This document shows, in pieces, positions 17,881-44,870 of a stretch of DNA of 64,000 bases. The position numbers were made by a program, and so were the translations under genes. The DNA is from Fistularia commersonii (taxonomy: Eukaryota > Chordata > Actinopteri > Syngnathiformes > Fistulariidae): contig JBBMNZ010000015.1 in the NCBI GenBank assembly GCA_037954325.1, positions 11,050,001-11,114,000 of the forward strand. Direction: 5' to 3'. The notes beneath the pieces are model-generated. The model ran no database searches and was not told the origin of the DNA. It saw only the letters and a list, made by a program, of their open reading frames with translations. Numbering within the stretch: position 1 is the stretch's first letter; each line of letters starts with the position of its first letter.

Positions 17881-20000
17881 GCTAGCCAGCTAACGTTAGC
17901 ATCTGCCATATTAGCCCTGTCGCTAAAACGCACCATTGCCAGCTGCAGCTTTTCATCTGAGAGGAAAAAAAAATTTCCGCCGCTATGGTGTGGATTCTGA
18001 TGTGAGCCCGGGTCAGGACGGCGCCGTGGCGAGGAGTTGGAACTCGGAGGAGTTTTCTGTCTGACTCAAGATTCGCTGGAAGGGAGGTTTGAGGGGTCAC
18101 ACGCAGAAGTGGCCTACAGAACTGACAGGCAGATGTTTGCTGTCACTGGCTGTCAATTCATAGGTCATCACCTTGTGGCCCGTTTCTCTTCGGCGCTGAG
18201 TTTGCGGCGGCGTGCTGTGCGGCGGCGGCCGTCTCTCTGCAGGTAACAGCTCCTCCACTGGAACGGACACGGTGAGGCTTCCACATGGAGTTGCTGTTAC
18301 ATCCAGCGAGGACCGGGAACAAAACAAAAAACTGCTTTGAAATAAAATAAAAGCACGGGTAGACGTTAAGAACCCGTCCGGGGGGGGGTTCGGGTTCCCC
18401 CGCGGAGATGTCCGGCGCCGGCGTTGAAGCACCTGGGAGGGCAGAGGGGAGAGAACCCACCAAACATCTCAGGTCAAATCAGGGTTTGGACTTGAAAGCG
18501 GCAGCTTTAGTAGGTGAGGCAGACCGACTCCCCGCCTCCACCCCTCCAACGCCGTGACTTTGACCCGACAATTTCCTCCTCCCTGTTTTATGGCCGCAGA
18601 GGAGGCGGCGGGGGCATCATCACCCCCCCGATGGATTTTATAGTCGCTCTTGACACAAGGGGCCTTTTTCCTTGTCACTATGTGCACAGATGGGTGTGTC
18701 TGACCCGTAGGGCCCCTGAGGCCGGCGCTCTTTCTCCTCACCCCCCTTGATCAGGGTTTTTTCTGTTTCCCCCGCTCCCCCGCCATCAAATTACAAGCAG
18801 AACGGTAAAGCAATTAGCTTTGCTCGGCGTTGACCCCCCCGCTCGGATCTTTGCCCCGACGAAACCGACCAATCAGGCGTTTTTTTCCCGTCTCTGCCTC
18901 CCTCCCCCCCCCTGGGTCGGTGGCAGTTTCGACACCGCCGAACGGCGAGCGAGCAACAAATCCTGTCCGACAGGAGAGGCGGGAAGGCTACTCACCCTGG
19001 GGGGCCGAAGGAAACGGGGTCCGACCGGACGCAGACGGAGGGGGAAGAAAACAATTACGGTTCGGCGGCTACGGTCGGAGGCTCTGGCGGCGAGGCAGAG
19101 CGGGTGGTTTAAGGGAGCGGGCGTTAATCATTACCCCGCCGGTCAATATTTAACAGGCCCCGTTGCCCTGCCCCTGCCCAACATCCTGATTCCACTCGGC
19201 AAAGGGAAGGGCCGGCCTCAAGCACATCTCCTTTGCACCCTCCGCCGCCCCCACGCTCCGTTACCCCCCCCTCAGAGACCCACCCCGGGCAGGAAGGGCA
19301 GGCATGTGATTCATCATCTTCTTCAGTATTGACTTTTTTGATTTCGACACCAGGTCCGTTTCCCCCTCTCTCTCACACACACCTGTTACAGGAAGTAGAA
19401 AATTCTTGCAGAAAATGCGTGACTCCGACCCGAATAAGAAAAAAAAAAAAAAACACGACCGGCTAATTATGAACAGACGGTTGCCTCCCGATGTGGCGAG
19501 TGGATCGGAGGAAATACGATCTCTCGCCATTCTGATATTTCGGTATCTCATTGCCGTGGTTACCAGAGGCCGCCGCGCCTTTTGTCGGTGTTTATTCTGG
19601 AGCTTCGGGTGAGACGCTCCAAAGCACCCCAACAGATATTCTGATGGTGATTATTGTTGCCATGGTAACTCAAACTTCCTCCCCAAAAAAGGGAAAAAAA
19701 AGTCACTGAACGTTTTGTATGTAGGCGGTGACGGGAGGCTGCCGCGGTGGCTATGTGGTCACCGCAGTTGCGCAAAGACGGTCCCAAACAGGAAGTGCAC
19801 AGGGGAGGCAGGGTGCGGCGGCGGTGACGAGGAAGAGGAGGGAGCGTGGCTGCGAAGGCGACGGAGGACGGACGGTCATGCGGGCAGGAAGGAGCGACGG
19901 CGCAATAAAAGCCAGATTGCGGCAACGTCGTAAAGAAGAGGAGGGGGCAAAGAGCACCTTCGACCAAGATATTAATAATTTAGCAGGGAGAGGCCGAGTG
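17880..20000. other. GC-rich block with no recognised gene
   Basis: Unusually GC- and C-run-rich compared with its surroundings. Many frames are open by composition only, none with a recognisable domain. It lies between the adss2 5' side and the kif4 3' end. Confidence 0.5.
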
Positions 20001-20739
20001 TGTGTGAGTGTGTGTGTGAGAGAAGACAAAAAAAAGATCAGGAAGATTTTGTCTCGTATTTAATCCCAGATTATGATCTACCTCGCCATCGGACGGATTT
20101 TAGTAAAAGTACTTTTTCCCCGAGTAAAAAGTAAAAGTATGCGAGTACTGTGGGCGCCGGTACTCCTGGCCAACAATGAACACGGGGGTTGTCCAGTAAA
20201 ATGTCCCCTGTCAATGATTGAACGCCATAAAGATCAATGTTACTGGTGTATTAATGTGCACGGCGTATTTTACTGCAGTAGATGTCAAAGGTCGGGGTAC
20301 TTTGGAGTACTTTGTACGCTCCGGGGAGTACAATCATCTCACCCCGATGACATTTGGAGAGCGGTAATCATTTTGTACTCGGGTGGACTGCTCGAGTAAA
20401 TGTACTCGATTACTTTGGGAGCGTCAGGCAAGGATTCGAGATTTTGGTTTCTCGTGAAAAAAAAGCTTTTCGAGGACACCCTTGTCGTGACCCCTCCTTT
20501 GAGTTCCAGCGCCCCCTCTGGTCAGCCTTGGTATTACACACAGCATGTGGATGCTTCGAATGGAGAAAGCGAAAGAAAAGAACAGTTGCTGCCGCTAACA
20601 TCAGTTTATCTTATCTGAAGGGCCGAAGGGCCCCAGGGAGGGCTAATAGGGGGGCAGAGTCCGATATCCGAGACGGTGGGAGAACATTCTGCACCGCAAA
20701 GATCTCACACCTTCGGTTCAACCCTTATCCTCGCTCTAG

Positions 20740-21560
20740 CCCAGGTATAATTCGGGATTATAGCCGTGTCATTTTGGGTAATCCAAGATGGACACAGGTA
20801 ATGTCCCTGGCTGATTCGGGTTCAAACCTGGATGTAATCTTGAGTTGATACCTCAGTGGGTATGATCCCACATTGATACTGGTTTCAACCCATACATGAC
20901 CCCAGATTAATACCCGTATTAACCAGGGTGGTGTCCCGATGCAAACCCGGTTCTAATCCAGGGATGATCCTGGCTTGATACCTGTATTAACCCAGCTATC
21001 ACTCCAAGTCTGATTCTGATTGATACTTGCATCAACCCTGGTAATGGAGCAGTCTAATCCTGGTTGTAACCCAGGTATAATCCTGAATTGATACCTGTGC
21101 CGACCCAAATATAATCCTAGTCCTAGTCAGAGTTGATACCTGTATTAACCCAGGAATATGCTAGTCTGAATCACGATTGATACTGGTGCCAACCTAGAGG
21201 ACGTCCAAGTTGACTCCTGGTTCTAACCTGGGTATAATCCCGGATCGATGCAGGTATTGATCCAAATATGAGCCCAGTCTAATCCCAGATTGGTAGATCC
21301 ATCGTGACCAAGATAATATGCTGGAATTAACATCAATGTTATTCCCAGTCCTGCCTATAATCCCAGATGAATATCAACTAGGTATGTTTGAGTCTGATTG
21401 CAGATTGACATTGGTAGTAAACCAGGTATAATCCCGGTCTAGTGATAGATTGAGACCAGTCTTTAACCAGGGAAAATCCAAGCCTGAACCAAGATTGATA
21501 CGTGTATGAACCCAGGTATGATACCCATGTTTAATCCTAGTCTAATCCTTCACTTAATTT
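20740..21560. repeat. Degenerate minisatellite with about 45-bp unit
   Basis: Repeats of AATCCCAGATTGATACCTGT followed by ATTAACCCAGGTATGATCC. The ATTGATAC-like word recurs near 20844, 20871, 20905, 20974, 21018, 21087, 21132, 21176, 21208, 21244 and 21289, with most spacings 32-45 or 69. The array continues, more diverged, to about 21560. Confidence 0.8.
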
Positions 21561-22347
21561 TGACAAACTTGCTTTGGGACTTTCACTCCAAAATCCTTGC
21601 GAGAGCCCTGGCTCAGACATCTTATTGGCCCATTTTTTAGACTCCACTTATTCAATATATACTTTTTTTCCCCCTTCAAATCAATCTTTTAATATCGGGA
21701 AGCTATAACGAGGAATCGGACTATCAATATCGATCGGACCTTTGACCTGATGTAGTACGAGGTTGCAGTAATAAACGTTGTCATTGGCTATTACTGGTTA
21801 CTCCTCCTGCAGGAGGCCATTTCATCGTTAAGCTTCACAACTAACCGGACACAGGAGCCGTTTAAGATCCCAATTGATAATCCCATATAATTCTTTTTAA
21901 AGCATCAAACCATCTCAGATAACGGAGGTTAAAAAGAAGAAAAAAATGACTTCTGGATCCAAACCAGCAGAGGTCACTGTTGCGCTCCGGCTCAGCCTCC
22001 CCAAGCTTCACCAGGGGGTGGGACCAGGAAGTAAGGTCACAGATAGCTTTTTTTTCTTCTTCTTCCAAAATCACAACTAAATGATTTGAGCGACAGAATT
22101 ATCAGGTTAAAAATCAAATTTCACCCTCATTCAGACGTCATATAAAAACAAAATTCTGTCAGTCATTCACACGTCTGTCTGGACAATTTAGGTTCTCCCA
22201 ACCCTGAGGACCCAAACGCAAACAAGGGGAGAACATGGAAACTCCAAACTTAAAAGCTGGAAGGCAGAAGTGCTGCTAACTGTTGTGTGAAAACACAAAA
22301 AGGAAATAACAGCCTCTTCTGTACTCAACTCTTGGACAAATTTAAAT

Positions 22348-22353
22348 TTTATT
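22348..22353 (-). terminator. Candidate polyadenylation signal of kif4
   Basis: AATAAA on the minus strand about 590 bases after the kif4 stop codon, giving a 3'UTR of plausible length. Confidence 0.4.
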
Positions 22354-22940
22354 TATCTGCTAAAAAAAGAAAAGAAAAACAAATTAAAAACAAGGAAACT
22401 GTTAAGTTATTAAAATATGCTACAAGGCTCTTTCTTTTAAACTGACATTTTTTTGTTTGTTTTTGAAATTTCAGGCGATCCGGGGCTTCTGGAGTGTGCG
22501 GAAAGGCTTCCCGGAGACACGGACCAGACGAGAGCATCGAAGAGAAAGTGAAAAAAGCCAGGCGGCCGGAATAAATTAGCACGGGACGGTTAAAAAGGAG
22601 GGAAAACACAAAAGAGAGACATTTAAAAAAGCAGAGACGAGGACAAAGGGAACAGCTGGTTATTTTAAAGCAACCGGACTAAGACTTTATGAAGCTTCGA
22701 CAGAATAGTGCAACAAAAACCTTGGATGGAGGCAAACGGTGAGTGACCTGGAGGATTCACCCTAAATCAAAAAGTGTGTGAGCGTTTTCTAAACTTTCCT
22801 AATCGATTCATTATGAATTACCGTGTTTAAAAAGTTCTATATTTCCCTCAAGGCCGCCGGAGTCCTCCTAGAATCCTGTCCGTCACAGTGGCGAACCCCT
22901 GTTGGGTGGAAACAGCGCCCCCTTGTGGCACCTCTGCACA

Positions 22941-38288
<15,348 letters not shown>

Positions 38289-38322
38289 GTTGCAAGAGTT
38301 GATTCAAATCTGTCTGTAACTG
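38289..38322 (-). other. 5'UTR part of the kif4 first coding exon, with its acceptor
   Basis: Minus strand: a C-run tract, then ccaccaccagcag as acceptor, then TTACAGACAGATTTGAATCA to the ATG. This implies an upstream non-coding exon. A matching donor (GCAAAGAA|gtaagt) ends a candidate exon at 39390. Confidence 0.5.
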
Positions 38323-39297
38323 CTGGTGGTGGGAGGTGGGGGGGGGGGGGGGGTTGACTTTAAATATAGTTTTATGCAATGGTGCTGGCCTGCATTAGCT
38401 TACACACATCAAATCATGTTTTTTAGCACTGAATATCTAATAAAACAGAATATTAACTCTGCTGTGTTAGTAATATGTAATGAATGATCACTGAAGCAAG
38501 GCAGTTTTGTTGCTGTTGAAATATCACTGACAGAAAAAGCAGATTCACTACATTGTTTCATTTTGAGCGTGGAGATTTACCTCAATAACAGTATTTTCTC
38601 AGAATACAGTGACCGACATCAAATCCAGGGTGCAGTAAGAACTCCAACAATGAGTCTGTTGTCAGGGATGTCAGTATTTTTGCTTTAGGCCATAGATTAC
38701 CCTCGAACTTGTCACATTACTGGACGCCTGAGTTTCAAACACCAACCGAAAGCAGGACACTTAAGGCATTGAAGTATGAACTCTTATTTTTCAAATCTCA
38801 TAAGTCTGCATTCTCCAGCCTCTCAAACGCAGGAGCAGCTTAGGGGTTATGGGGGGGGGGGGGGGGGGGGTGTTAGCATCACCATGGCAACACCAGCCTT
38901 GCAGATGAAACCTGCCAGCTGATGTGCATCCCATAATTAGATGGCTACAAGTCTTAGTTTCATTCCTGCTTGGTCCCTGTCTATGACCTGGACTGGGGGG
39001 AGATCTGGTAACCACTAATCACGAGTTTAGCACGGTCAACATTGACGTCACAGTCGCGTTATAAGGCATTCATGATGGTATTTAGCATGCAGTGTATTTA
39101 TTGTATTTTGTCTTTTCTTTCTGAATGGAATCAGGCAACATTTCCAGCTAGGCTAGTTAGCAACGGTATCACCTTTGTTTCAATAGAAGGGGCGATGCTC
39201 AAAACAAACAACAGTTAGCGATCCTAAAGTCTACTATTGGCTTTATGCGTTTGGTGAATAGTGTTTGCCCGATGTAAAGCAACCTTAATTCATGTTA

Positions 39298-39299
<2 letters not shown>

Positions 39300-39330
<31 letters not shown>

Positions 39331-39332
39331 AA
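39300..39332. repeat. (TA)n microsatellite
   Basis: Alternating T/A run in the first kif4 5'UTR intron. Confidence 0.9.
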
Positions 39333-39390
39333 TGACCGATGTTGGATGTGGGGTAGAGACCCATCGTTATCAACAAGACGGCTACTTACT

Positions 39391-39620
39391 TCTTTGCGTG
39401 TACTCCACTGTCACCGTTTGAATCTCACAAATAACGTATTCGGTGGCGGCAGGCGGAAAACAAATTAACCACTTTTATAAAAAAAATGTGTACATTCGAA
39501 ACCATTTACTGTTAATGACGTTTGAGGTTTTTTTTAAACCCTCTTACCGAGATGCTATCCAATTTCGTTCAAATGCGTATTGTTCCTACCCGCCACTTTC
39601 AAACACCAGCTCCGCCTCCT
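39391..39620 (-). promoter_or_regulatory. Candidate kif4 promoter and non-coding first exon
   Basis: Minus strand carries two TTTGAA hexamers (39573-39568 and 39603-39598), a nearby GGCGGG, and an inverted CCAAT box (CCAAT at 39559-39563 on plus). TTTGAA (CHR) with CCAAT boxes is the known layout of G2/M genes controlled by DREAM/MuvB and NF-Y, which fits a mitotic kinesin. The exon would run from this region to the GT donor at 39389-39388. Confidence 0.5.
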
Positions 39621-39839
39621 CCTTCTTCTTCTGCGAAAACTTTAATAGCGAGTACGGCTCATTACTGCCCCCTACAGGCCAAGGAGGGAAGTGCAGCATC
39701 GCTTTACTATTTTTCAAACCTCTGCTTGTGAACCTACTTTTTCTGCTGCAATGAAACAATGCAATGTATTTTTCTTTTTTTTGTCTCCTATTTAAACTAA
39801 CAGATCTTGTTTTGAATCTATGGGTTTTAATCCATAACA

Positions 39840-41580
39840 TCTAAAACACATTTTGCCTCAGGAGAGCCCACAGCATCCTCAGACATTTATCCCACCCCAC
39901 CCACCGCTTATTCCAACTGTTGACGTCAGGGAGGCGGTGTAGAGCAAAACAAAACAAATTGAAAAACAGCTTTTATCCTAGAGTGATCGTCGCACTAAAT
40001 TCGGCACAACCCCAAACAATTGAACCTCACTGGCACTATAATTTCTTTCGGGATAAATAAAGTTGTTCTTATTCTTATTCTTATTCTTATTCTTATGCAG
40101 TACAGTGCAATTAAGCCAATTTTTTCTACTTTTCACTTTTTAATTCTTTACTTTTTTCTTTCTACATATTTATCTATTTATTCTTCTAGTTGTTATTTAT
40201 ATTTATTACATTTTATGTATATTTATTATTATTTTCAAAATATTTTTGGTCTTACATTTTTTTCTGTCTTAAATCTCTAACCCAGAGATGTTCCTATCAT
40301 TGTATTGTTTTGCTCTGTCCCCTGCTTTTAAGATTGTTTTTGTGTGTTTTGATTCCACTGAACCTGAGAGCTGCTGTCTCTAAATTTCAGTGAACTATGT
40401 GTAAACTCTTGAATCCTTAGCAGTATGATTACCACCAAAAACCTAAGTAATGGCGTGAGCAAGTGAAGCACAAGAGTCTATCTAAGCAGTCTTGCCAAAT
40501 TCCTCCACGGATTAGCCAAAAAATTCAAAGACAATTCTTTTCCCCCCTCCTGACGTTGTTATAAAATAAATATGGGAAGACAGGAAGCTGAGTGACAAAA
40601 CATCTCTCCTGATGAGACGGGTTTTTCGGCCAGCAGTGAAAATGAGGAGTGACTCTGCTGTTCTGGCCGTAAGAAAAGGGTCATCAGGAGCCGGGGGGGG
40701 GGGGGAGGGGGGTGTACAGCTGAGCCCAGATCGAGCTATGACAAGCAGGCAATAACAGCTGAAGCCAGACTCGACTGCTGGAACTATCTATCCAATTAGC
40801 CGAGTTCGCACCTTCACTTTCCATAATTCTGGGCCTCTGAGTCACTAAAACCAATCGGTCACATGTATAGGATTAAGGTACGCTGGCAGAGCAGAGGTGA
40901 CCTTGTGATGTCTGGGAAGTGCACATTATCCCGAAGTGTGGACCGGCCCCTCTCCTGTGACATGCACTGTTTAACCCCACTTAACAAGCAATGAAGACGG
41001 GTTTTTAGCAGATGAGCGATGGCGGCAGCTGTCCACGGCAGACATCTCAAGGACACGCGTTAGATCCTTCATAAAAATGGGTGATCGCTTATATGACCAT
41101 CATCATCACGGCGCCCATGAGGAGGCGATAAATTGACGATAAGAGAAGCCGGGGGGGTGGTCCTCCCTCTTGTCATGAGTTACTGTTATTGATCAACAGA
41201 AGCCATAACTGATGCCCCCGTCGTCCTACCAAAGGAGAAATAGAGTGATGCAAATTTAATTTGTACCAGAAGTGGGTTCCTATGTTGATTTTTTTGAACC
41301 TTAGATGAATTTTCCATATTTAAAATACAGAAAACAAATGAATTTATTCCACCACCCCCTAAACTCACAAAATAAGGATATTAATCGAGAAAAACCCTGA
41401 AAAACAAGAATATTTATCATGTAAGGGACATCAAAAAGAAAAATCATGGGTATTGTAAACTTACATTGTTGTAATATGAATCCTTACCTCAGACACAGGT
41501 GACTGCAGATGGCAGCAAGTGGTTACGAGGGTGCAAGAGGCAAAGAGCGAAAACCGTACACTTTCAATGAACTTAACATT
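39840..41580. other. Intergenic stretch without a recognised gene
   Basis: AT-rich. It includes a repeat-tail remnant at about 40038-40096 (ctttcgggataaataaagtt followed by cttatt repeats), related to the copies in adss2 introns, and a G-run at about 40693-40712. No gene seen; pdzd11, the usual neighbour of KIF4A in mammals, was not found. Confidence 0.6.
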
Positions 41581-41589
41581 ACAATAAAC

Positions 41590-42365
41590 CACGTGTCAAA
41601 CTCAAGGCCCACGGACCAAATGTGGCCCGCCACATCATTTTTTGTGGGGGGCTGCAAGAATGTCTTAAAGGTCTGATTGTCTTGAAATAAATAAGCCAAA
41701 CGTGTGCATTGCTCATAAACTGCATTTCCCATAATTCATGCCAATCACATTATTCGCAAAGTGACAGCATCTCGCCATTGGATCGCAATGTATCCATGTC
41801 AATGCGATTTTCAACGAGTGGAATTGAGAAATACAAATGATCCCTAAACGTCCAGGAAGAGAAAAGTTGATGTGAATGGAAGGCTGTTTCAAGAAAGATG
41901 GGAAGGCGGATACATGTTTGTGCTTCAAGGAGATAAAAACGATATGTCTTTTGTTATGAGGCAGCGTTTGTTGTCAAAAAGTACAATCTACGACAGCATT
42001 TTGATACCAAACACGGAGCTAAGTATGCCAAAGTTAGCCTTCCAGAAAAACTACAAATTGTCCAAGAATTAAAAGCCAAACCACGATGGCAGCAGAATGT
42101 GTTATCGCTAGTTGCATCCAAAAACACTGTTGCAGTGAAAACTACCTTTGTAACAGAGCATCTGGTAAAAAACTTTTTTCATCTCTGCAAATGCATATGT
42201 AACATTTGGATTTGAATAAGTCATAAATTGAAAGTTATTTAACATAAGGAGTAATTACATTTATTTTACATTACATTTAATTACATTTAGACTGTCAACG
42301 TTACATGTGGCCCTTTGAAGGCAACCATTATGCTGATATGGCCCTTAGTGAAAATTACTTTGACA
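41590..42365 (+). mobile_element. Second hAT-type BED-finger element, uninterrupted
   Basis: Same family as 31812-33443, sharing cgtgtcaaactcaaggcccac, the segment GAKYAKVSLPEKLQIVQELK in one frame and the end catgtggccctttgaaggca. The frame is broken near 41935. It carries extra coding after the finger that copy 1 lacks (RWQQNVLSLVASKNTV). Catalytic domain absent. Confidence 0.75.
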
Positions 42366-42633
42366 ATAAATTTATGATGATTATTAAATCAAAATTAACT
42401 TCATTAACATACATTTTACTTTTGAATTTTAATATTTTTCACTGTTTTTTTCTTTTTTTTGATTCATTTTCCTCTGAATCAGTCGCTCGATAAGACTCTT
42501 TTCTGAAAGAATCGATCTAATGAAGTTTGCCTAAACATTTGCCTACAACATTAAAAATGTTTCGGAAATGACTTAAGCATAAGTTGTTGAATTAGGCCGA
42601 CACCCGACTGATATGAATGTTTTCTGGATATTT

Positions 42634-42909
42634 TCACTGAATTAAATCAGTCGATTTCTGATAACAGCCCAACATTTCTTTTATTTCGGCTGTTATCGTA
42701 ACCTCCTCCTCTTCCTCCTCGCCGCTGAAGTGCTTGTCGAGCTCATTGTGAGCTAGACCCTGCATTTCCCTCGAGTCTTCCTCCTGATGCTCCACAACGA
42801 GTCCATCTATATCGCTCTCATCAACCTCCAACCCAATGGACCTTCCGAGGCGCACAATCTCGTCAACGACAAGCAATTCGAATCCTTTAAAGGGGGTGTC
42901 ATGAAGCAT
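42634..42909 (-). pseudogene. Tigger/pogo (jerky-like) transposase C-terminal remnant
   Basis: Minus-strand frame with VVDEIVRLGRSIGLEVDESD, IDGLVVEHQEEDSREMQG, a Glu run and ITAEIKEMLG. This matches the C-terminal accessory region of Tigger/jerky-type transposases (IV-LG---GLEV---D---LVEEH-EEL ... SSEIKEML). The DDE catalytic core was not found beside it, so it is a fragment. Confidence 0.7.
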
Positions 42910-42999
42910 ATTCGAGTTGTGGGAACACGAATTTTGATTTCTCGCTCTCGTATTCGTACCGTGACATGAATCGCACTTCTTATCTAAAAAAAAATCTTA

Positions 43000-44330
43000 T
43001 ACAAAGTGATTTATGTATGACCCTTTGTCAGTCTTTTTTTTTTTTGTCATCACTACTCACTCCCAGCCTCGGTGAGAGGCAACAACGTCCCGCTGATGCT
43101 GCTGTGGGAAATTCCACGGCGAGGCCTGGCAACATCATACCAGATTGTCCGCACTCCTAAGAATAGAAGGGTTATTGAGTCGTACGGACCAGTCACTTCT
43201 CTCGTAGATGCACCAAATACGGACGGATCGACAGGCTTTTGCGGGCCAGTCGGAGGCCCCTACTGGTCCTCATATTATTGCCAACAGGGAAGCAGTGTAT
43301 GACATGGAAAAGCTGAGAAATGTTGTGAAAGGACATGACCTGTGAATGAAAGAGTCTATATGATGGTTGAACGGTTGTTGGCCTTTACATGTGGTCCTTG
43401 TGATGGACCAGTCCAGGGTGACCTCCACCTTTTGCCCCAATGACAGCTGAGATAGAGTCCAGAATGAAAGATACTGGTGTCTAGTGCCAATCGAACTTTA
43501 CATAGGATAGGACGCTAAAAAAAATGTCTGTATGCCATCGAAATGATTCTTCCAGTGAAGAACGATTTGAAATATTTGAATGGACCCGGAGACGTCAGAC
43601 AGCACGTACTGCTCTCCTAATGCTGGACTTAAAACTTAATCCAGATCAAGGGAGTAGTGTTGCAATTGCATTATTGATGCATTAGATAAATGAATGGTTG
43701 CAAGAGGCATGCTTTGCTAACAACAAGGTCCTTTTAGTTGTATAACCCAATGAGTGCGGCATGGGATTTATATCCCAAAACAATGATTCAGTATCTTGGT
43801 TGTTTTGTCTCAAAGGTTTTAGCAACCTCCCATCGTATTCTCATGGATGCCGACCCTAATGCTACGGTTAGTACATGTCAGACAATAAAAACAGTTATAT
43901 AAAAGGTTTGGGAAACCATGATGCATTGACTATTTCCCTTCAGGCCATCACTGTCCGCTTGTATTTATTCTCGTCGCGCCCCCACTCCCCCGCCAAACAA
44001 ATGTCATAATGAAAACCAAAATGGCCGAAGAGAAGGACGTCCACGTCAGCGAGTCACTTAGCCGGATGACCCGTGGACATGAGGTTTTTTTTTTTTCTCG
44101 TTGCTATTCCTCTGCGGTGTTGCGAAAGAAACTTGGGGATCGGCTTCCACTGAATCGTCCATGCGGCCCTCAGTGGAAAGGTGGAGGCTGACCTTCATGG
44201 GGGAAAGATCGGTGAGTGGAAATGTTCAGACATGCAAATTCTTCAAGGCCCTGCGCTGATTACTGGCACTTTAAATGAGCTTCAGGCTGAACACTGTGTG
44301 TGTGTGTGTGCGTGTGTGTGAAGTCAAGAG
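43000..44330. other. Intergenic stretch with repeat fragments
   Basis: No gene recognised. It contains a short fragment of the common fish SINE/LINE tail near 43390-43480 (tggaccagtccagggtgacc, aatgacagctgagatagag). Confidence 0.5.
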
Positions 44331-44870
44331 AGTAAGCAAAACAAATTCCAGCCTAACTTACCTTCTTCTACTCCTTTGGGCTCCAACCTTGGCATCCTTC
44401 CACCCAGATCTTCACCATTCCTCCTCTGTCCGTGTCCAACCATCTCAGAGTTTATCTCCTGAAGATCAAACATATGCTGATGGACTCATTCCCGATCCTC
44501 TCGGTTCTCCTCAATCCTGAAGAGGAACCTCCACATCATCATCTCTGCTGCCTCCAGCTCTGCCTCCTGTCTTTTTTCCTTGGTGTCTCCGACCCAGACA
44601 ACATCTTTTCTACCTTTCCTTCCACAATCTTTTAGCCCTGGTGACAATTTTCTCCTTCTTGTTCACACATGTGGATTCCATCTTTCTGCTGCTGACCTCC
44701 GTTCCTCTCCTCTCCTGAGCATACCTTCATCTCGCTAGACGTTCCTCCACCTGCTCCCTGCTCTTGCTACAGATCACAGAGTCATCTGCAACATCATAGT
44801 GCATGGAGATTCCTGTTTAACCTCATCTGCCAGCCTGTCTGTCACCATCTCAAACAAGAAAGGGCTCCCA
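44330..44870 (-). mobile_element. Broken RTE/Rex-like LINE reverse-transcriptase fragment
   Basis: Read on minus, it contains gcagatgactctgtgatctg, agcagggagcaggtggagga and acatgtgtgaacaagaagga, corresponding to the family's D-D-VICS, REQVEE and CVNE segments after the catalytic aspartates. The frame is interrupted. It is the same family as, but an earlier part than, the fragment at 14040-14420. Confidence 0.6.

Noticed and set aside
20000..20450. Repeated GTAAAAGTAC/GAGTACT words suggesting a tandem array
   Set aside because: Irregular. More likely a decayed fish short DNA element rich in AAGTA words than a distinct repeat.
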